The translations under genes were made by a program, and so were the position numbers. A DNA stretch of 64,000 nucleotides. It comes from Glycomyces niveus. GTDB taxonomy: Bacteria; Actinomycetota; Actinomycetes; Mycobacteriales; Micromonosporaceae. Where the stretch lies: NCBI RefSeq assembly GCF_017592475.1, contig NZ_JAGFNP010000018.1:19288-83287 (forward strand), given 5' to 3'. This document shows positions 59,691 to 64,000 of this stretch, piece by piece; positions within the stretch are counted from its first letter, which is position 1; each line of letters begins with the position of its first letter. The notes below the pieces were generated by a model. The model saw only the letters and a program-made list of their open reading frames with translations. It made no database searches and was not told the origin of the DNA.

Positions 59691-60967
59691 GCGAGTCCGG
59701 TCAGGCCGCCGGAGCCGGACCGGGCGAGGCCGAGAAGTCCATTTTGGCTGGTCAAAGGCTTGACAGGTTCAAGAATCTCGCACTGGCCGTCCCGATCACG
59801 AGTCGCGGTGTCGCCCTTGCCATCGCGGCGGCCGGTCTGCTCGTCGCCGGCTGGATCTGGGGCTACCCGGAACTGGCGACCCTCGGTGCGGCCGCCGCGC
59901 TCGCGTGCCTGGCCGCCGGTTCGGTGATCGCCGCGAAGCCGCGCCTCGAAGTCGAACGCTCCGTCGTACCCGACCGGATCTCGGTGGGCGACAACGCGAC
60001 CGTCCAGCTCAGTGTCCGCAACGCGGGCCGCTGGCGTTCGGTGAACGCCCGCGCGGTCGACGCGTACGGCGGTCCGGGCCTGGAGACCCGCCGCGTCGCG
60101 GTGCCGCTCGCGCGCCTGCGCCCCGGGAAGAGCGCCGGGGCGAGCTACGCGATCCGGGCGGAGCGGCGCGGGGTGGTCGACGCCGGTCCGCTCGGCATCG
60201 GCAAGCGCGACCTGCTCGGCCTCGCCGCTACGGCCGGGAACTTCGGCGGCACCGCGCGCCTGTGGGTCCACCCGCGCCTGCACCAGCTGGGACGCACCCC
60301 GGACGGCCTCGCGCGCTCGCTCGAAGGCACGGCCGACAAGGTCGAGCAGGGCTCGCTCACCTTCCACGCCTTGCGCGAGTACGTGATCGGCGACGAGCTG
60401 CGGCACGTCCACTGGCGCACCTCGGCCCGCATCGGCAAGCTCATGGTGAAGGAGCACCTGGACACCTCGCTGCCCACGGTCGCGATCGCGATCGACGACC
60501 GCGCCGAAAGCTGGCCGGCAGCATCCGCGCCGGGTTCGCAAGCCTCGCCCGGCGACCCGTTCGAGGCCGCCTGCGAAGCCGCGTACTCGATCCTCACCGC
60601 GTGCTTCCGCGCCGAATACCACGCCGCGCTCGTGCCCGCGTCCGGCGCGGTCGTCTCCGGGGCCGGGCGCGACTCCTACGGCGACCTCCTCGCGGAGCTC
60701 ACGCCGAACACTCCGGAGTCGTTGGGCGCGTATGTCTCCCGGCTCACCGCCGCCCGCTACGGCGACACGCTCGTGTGGATCACGGGCGTCGAGCCGCCCA
60801 CGGACCGGCTCGCGGTCCTCAAGCGCGCGTACCCGACCGTGATCGCCGTGCACCTCGCGCTCGGCCTGCCGGCCTCGGCCTCGCTGGCCGGGGGCGTGCC
60901 CACGATCCGCGCCTCCGACGGCGAGCAGTTCGCGGCGGCCTGGAACAACGGCGGGACCCGGCTGTGA
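59687..60967 (+). CDS. DUF58 domain protein
   Basis: The 426-residue protein has two helices (about 40-80), a beta-rich extracytoplasmic or cytoplasmic segment (90-200) and the DUF58 motif 'GDELRHVHWRTSARIGKLMV' followed by a vWA-like domain ('SLPTVAIAIDDRAESW' with DxD). It is the typical MoxR partner. ATG overlaps the MoxR stop and its own stop overlaps the next GTG. Confidence 0.9.
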   Translation: MSESGQAAGAGPGEAEKSILAGQRLDRFKNLALAVPITSRGVALAIAAAGLLVAGWIWGYPELATLGAAAALACLAAGSVIAAKPRLEVERSVVPDRISVGDNATVQLSVRNAGRWRSVNARAVDAYGGPGLETRRVAVPLARLRPGKSAGASYAIRAERRGVVDAGPLGIGKRDLLGLAATAGNFGGTARLWVHPRLHQLGRTPDGLARSLEGTADKVEQGSLTFHALREYVIGDELRHVHWRTSARIGKLMVKEHLDTSLPTVAIAIDDRAESWPAASAPGSQASPGDPFEAACEAAYSILTACFRAEYHAALVPASGAVVSGAGRDSYGDLLAELTPNTPESLGAYVSRLTAARYGDTLVWITGVEPPTDRLAVLKRAYPTVIAVHLALGLPASASLAGGVPTIRASDGEQFAAAWNNGGTRL

Positions 60968-63105
60968 ACGCGCAGAGCAGAAGGCGCACCCGGTACCGGC
61001 TGCGCGTGGCGGCCGTCGCGGCCTGCCTCACCCTCATGTGCCTGGTCGCGGGGACCGTGGCGGCCCGCGTCTACCACGGGCAGCTGCTGCTCCTCCTGGT
61101 CGCGGGGGCCGCGTTCGGCGCGTTCGCGATCGGGTTCGCGGTGCGGAACCGACCGTCGTTCCTCGCCCCCGGCCTCTCGGCCACGGGCCTGGCCGCGTAC
61201 CTCCTCGGGGTCATCGCGCTGACCAGAGACGGCACGGAAACGCTCGGGACCACGATCGTCGACGCGCTCGTCAACGCCGTGCCGCGCACGCTGACCGCGC
61301 TCATCCCGATCGAGCCCGTCCCGGACACGGTCGTGGTGCCGGTCTTCCTCACCTGGCTCGCCGCGACGCTCTCGTGCGAGTTCGCGATCCGCTACGGCCG
61401 CACGCTCCTCGGCTGCCTGCCGCCGACGCTCCTGTACGGCGCGGGCCTCTACCTGGTCGGCCCCAACGCGGACGCGGGGCCGCTCTACGCGATCGTCTTC
61501 TGCGTGCTCGCCGCCGCCGCGCTCGCGGTGACCGCCGCGCCGCCCGAACGCCGACCCGACTCCGACGCCACTGTGGACGGTCAGCCGCCGTCGCGCACGC
61601 CTGCGCTCATGGGCGCGGTGCTCACCACCACCGTGCTTCTCGCCGCCGTCGCGCTCCTCGGCCCGGCCGCGGCCCGGCTCGTCACGACCAGCCCCGGCGA
61701 CCCGCGCGAGTACGTGGAGCCGCCGCGGCTCACCGACATCGACCTCAACCCGCTCGTGCGCATCGCCGAGTGGGCCAAGTACCCCGAGCAGGAGCTGTTC
61801 AAGGCCGACACGAGCGGCGACGCGTGGATGCGCCTGGCCGTGCTCACCGAGTACGACGGCACCACTTGGCAGGCCACCGGCGACTTCCGCACCGCCGGAA
61901 CCGTCGTCCCTGGCGCCGGCGAGGCGACGTACTCCGCCGACGTCGAGATCATCGAGCTCGGCGGCAAGCTCGTGCCCGCTCCCGCGGACCCCGCGAGCGT
62001 CACCGATCTGCCGATCGCCGTGAACCTCTACACGAAGTGCCTGCTCACTCCCGACGGCCTCGCCACGGGCACGAGCTTCCACGTCGACTCCGCGCTCGTC
62101 TCGAACGACCCGGCGGGCATCGAGACGGCCCGCCCGGACCTCTCTGACGTCACGACCGTGGCGGTCCCGCCCGGGACCCCCGAGATCATGGCGACGATCG
62201 CCGAGTACATCAACGCCACTTACGACACGCCTTATGAACGCGCCCAAGGGCTCGCGGACTTCCTTTCGCAGCACTACGCGTTCGACTCCGAGGCGCCTTC
62301 CGGGCACGACCTGCCCGCGCTCGGGTTCTTCCTCGGCAGTCCCGTCACCGCGGGCGGCCAGCGCGGCACCAGCGAGCACTTCGCGGCCGCGTACGCCGTG
62401 ATCGCGCGCCTCGTGGGTCTGCCGAGCCGGGTGGTGGTCGGGTTCGACGTGCCGTCGGGTGCGAGCACGGTGACGGCGGCGCAGGGCCAGGCCTGGCCGG
62501 AGGTCGCGTTCGACGGCCCCGGGTGGGTCCGGTTCGACCCGATGCCCGCGGCGGGGGTCGCCCCGGTCCCTCCGGAGGACACGCTGGAGCAGATGGAGGA
62601 GGAGACGCCGAGCCCGGAGGAGGCCGAGGGCGGCGGCGGTGAGGCCGAGGACTTCAACGACGAGGCGCTGGAGCAGGACGGCGACTTCAACGAGCAGGCC
62701 GGGCAGGACGAGGGCGGGGTGCCGCGCTGGGTCTGGTACGCGGCGGCGGCGCTGCTGCTGGCCTGCGTGCCGCTGGCGTTGAAGCTGCGGCGGGCGCTGC
62801 GGCGCCGGCGGCGTCTGCGCAAGGGCGCGCCGGCCGAACGAGTGGCGGGCGCCTGGGCCGAGGTGCTCGCCGAGGCCGCGCGGGCGGGCGTGAAGGTGCC
62901 GGTCCATGCGAACGCGGAGGAGGCGGCGGTGCGGCTTTCGGCGCTCAAGGGTGACATCGGTGCTTTGCCGCGTCTGGTGAACGCCGCGGCTTTCGCCCCG
63001 GGGGCGGTCTCGGAGGCCGACGCGGACGCTGCTGCGGCATTGGTCGGACCCTTCTCGCGGACAATTCGGCATCAAGTGAATTGGCTGAGACGTTTGCTCA
63101 CTTAA
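60964..63105 (+). CDS. transglutaminase-like membrane protein with degenerate catalytic triad
   Basis: The 713-residue protein has five to seven N-terminal helices, a periplasmic transglutaminase-core (about 440-530), a low-complexity acidic region, a helix near 590-615 and a cytoplasmic C-terminal domain. In the core the nucleophile Cys is Ser470 (QRGTSEHFAAAYAV), the His of HAW is Gln509 (GQAWPEV) and only Asp525 (RFDPMP) remains. It is probably a binding domain rather than an enzyme. It ends the fn3 operon. Confidence 0.88.
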   Translation: MNAQSRRRTRYRLRVAAVAACLTLMCLVAGTVAARVYHGQLLLLLVAGAAFGAFAIGFAVRNRPSFLAPGLSATGLAAYLLGVIALTRDGTETLGTTIVDALVNAVPRTLTALIPIEPVPDTVVVPVFLTWLAATLSCEFAIRYGRTLLGCLPPTLLYGAGLYLVGPNADAGPLYAIVFCVLAAAALAVTAAPPERRPDSDATVDGQPPSRTPALMGAVLTTTVLLAAVALLGPAAARLVTTSPGDPREYVEPPRLTDIDLNPLVRIAEWAKYPEQELFKADTSGDAWMRLAVLTEYDGTTWQATGDFRTAGTVVPGAGEATYSADVEIIELGGKLVPAPADPASVTDLPIAVNLYTKCLLTPDGLATGTSFHVDSALVSNDPAGIETARPDLSDVTTVAVPPGTPEIMATIAEYINATYDTPYERAQGLADFLSQHYAFDSEAPSGHDLPALGFFLGSPVTAGGQRGTSEHFAAAYAVIARLVGLPSRVVVGFDVPSGASTVTAAQGQAWPEVAFDGPGWVRFDPMPAAGVAPVPPEDTLEQMEEETPSPEEAEGGGGEAEDFNDEALEQDGDFNEQAGQDEGGVPRWVWYAAAALLLACVPLALKLRRALRRRRRLRKGAPAERVAGAWAEVLAEAARAGVKVPVHANAEEAAVRLSALKGDIGALPRLVNAAAFAPGAVSEADADAAAALVGPFSRTIRHQVNWLRRLLT

Positions 63106-63197
63106 CTTGTGGCCGTTACGAGTTGTTATGACCGTCGAAAATTGATGTGGGCCGGGGCGATCCCACTCAGTGGCGTAGACCTGGCAGACTGTGACGT

Positions 63198-63413
63198 ATG
63201 GAGAACCCCTTCTTCTCTGTCCGTTTCCGCGGATACGACCGAGCCCAAGTCGACCGTGCCGTGGCCCGCATCAGGCAAGCCACCGAGGCCGGCGCGCCCC
63301 CGCACCCCGACTCCCTCACCAACCTGGGCTTCCAGTTGACCATGCGCGGGTACGACACCAAGGAGGTCGACGAGTACTTCTCGGCGGTCGCGAGATCCCT
63401 TCGAGGCAACTAG
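63198..63413 (+). CDS. small DivIVA-like protein
   Basis: The 71-residue protein contains the DivIVA N-terminal-like motif FRGYDRAQVDRAVARI and a second similar 'GYDTKEVDEYFSAVARSL'. It is the actinobacterial 'DivIVA domain-containing' small type with two half motifs, which may interact with membrane or Wag31. ATG 63198 has CAGACT 7 bases upstream, a weak leaderless box. Confidence 0.72.
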   Translation: MENPFFSVRFRGYDRAQVDRAVARIRQATEAGAPPHPDSLTNLGFQLTMRGYDTKEVDEYFSAVARSLRGN

Positions 63414-63423
63414 CGCCAGCCGC

Positions 63424-63429
63424 TACTGT
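63424..63429 (+). promoter_or_regulatory. leaderless -10 box for DUF4190-like gene
   Basis: TACTGT ends 7 bases before GTG 63437; TTCGAG (63400-63405) could be its -35 at 18 bases. Confidence 0.5.
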
Positions 63430-63436
63430 TGGAGTC

Positions 63437-63961
63437 GTGACCGCGCAGGATCCGTACCAACCTCACATGCAGCCGCCGCCCCAGGCGCCGCCCGCCCCGC
63501 CAGTCCACGGCTACGCGCAGCCGCAGTACCAGCACCCGTATCCGCAGCCCTACCCCTATCCCCACCCCTATCCGATGCAGCCGATGCACCCCGTCTGGCA
63601 GCCGATGGCAGTCCCCGCACCTGCCATGGTCGACGGTTTCCACCTCGTGCTGCCTCGCCTCAAACCGATCCCCTCGGGCCCGGCCATCGGCGCGCTGGTG
63701 GCCGGCATCGCGGGCATATTCGGCTCGATCATCGGGCTGATCGGCGTGATCTTCAGTCCTTGGGCAGGACTCACGTTCTTCATGTCCGCGGCGCTGTTCG
63801 GCATCGGCTCGCTCTCCCTGGGCGTGTACGGGAAGCGCCAGATCCGGGCCGCGCAGGGCGGAGTCTCGGGCAAGGGCGTGGCGACGACGGGCCTCATCCT
63901 CGGCATCGTGGCCTGCGGCCTGGCTCTCCTGGTGGGATTGATCTCGCTGGCGACCGCTTGA
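63437..63961 (+). CDS. DUF4190-like membrane protein with Pro/Tyr-rich start
   Basis: The 174-residue protein has a Pro/Gln/Tyr-rich cytoplasmic start (1-60), then helices at about 80-105, 108-125 and 148-172. The 'ALFGIGSLSLGVYGKRQIRA' and 'SGKGVATTGLILGIVACGLA' segments are the DUF4190 signature. Function unknown. It is the last complete gene of the window. Confidence 0.75.
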   Translation: MTAQDPYQPHMQPPPQAPPAPPVHGYAQPQYQHPYPQPYPYPHPYPMQPMHPVWQPMAVPAPAMVDGFHLVLPRLKPIPSGPAIGALVAGIAGIFGSIIGLIGVIFSPWAGLTFFMSAALFGIGSLSLGVYGKRQIRAAQGGVSGKGVATTGLILGIVACGLALLVGLISLATA

Positions 63962-64000
63962 GACGCGACGAGACGGGCGGCCGACTCGATCGAGTCGGCC

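Overview
The window is very GC-rich with strong G/C preference at third codon positions. It carries markers of Actinomycetota: mycothiol synthesis (MshB), ergothioneine synthesis (EgtD), the small epsilon subunit of acyl-CoA carboxylase, an ArsR/ACR3/ArsC arsenic set, a HelD-type RNA polymerase recycling motor and a Bifidobacterium-PFNA-like operon. A free-living filamentous or soil actinomycete (Glycomycetales/Micromonosporales-like) is the best guess; the genus is inference. Most of the window is ordinary chromosome with short intergenic gaps and many divergent gene pairs.

Layout. 1-5.3 kb: truncated HTH regulator, birA divergent from an acyl-CoA carboxylase cluster (accD, a NYN-domain gene, accE, maf). 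5.3-21.4 kb: mixed housekeeping (cytosine-deaminase-like amidohydrolase, thioredoxin-like protein, two GNAT/HelD genes, YhhN membrane protein, methyltransferase, EgtD, sugar kinase, xseAB divergent from ispH, rmuC). Two apparent frameshifted genes lie here (7.8-8.07 and 10.76-10.99 kb). 21.4-28 kb: a carbohydrate locus in which a ROK regulator, an SDR and a galactonate-dehydratase-like enolase diverge from a lipoprotein and two permeases. 28-41 kb: D-aminoacylase, Nudix, a degenerate pterin-dehydratase-like protein, ychF, a TetR pair with two perfect operators, ohrR-ohr, an Sdh1-type succinate dehydrogenase, mshB, mgtC. 41-45.7 kb: an arsenic resistance island bordered by a broken IS5-type transposase. 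45.7-55.7 kb: tRNA-Arg, M48 and M20 peptidases, a stand-alone TnpB element, SURF1, a class A penicillin-binding protein, a siroheme synthase-like gene and a P-loop gene with an attenuator-like leader. 55.9-63.1 kb: fn3 / MoxR / DUF58 / transglutaminase-like operon, then a DivIVA-like and a DUF4190-like small gene.

Two themes recur. First, many genes start 6-8 bases after a TAnnnT -10 box, which implies leaderless mRNAs. Second, thiol and oxidant biology is prominent (MshB, EgtD, OhrR/Ohr, ArsC, a Cys-tailed flavoprotein). The most interesting points are the catalytically degenerate transglutaminase in the PFNA-like operon, the Cys-rich flavoprotein of the ars island, the twin TetR operators, the attenuator-like leader and the TnpB element.
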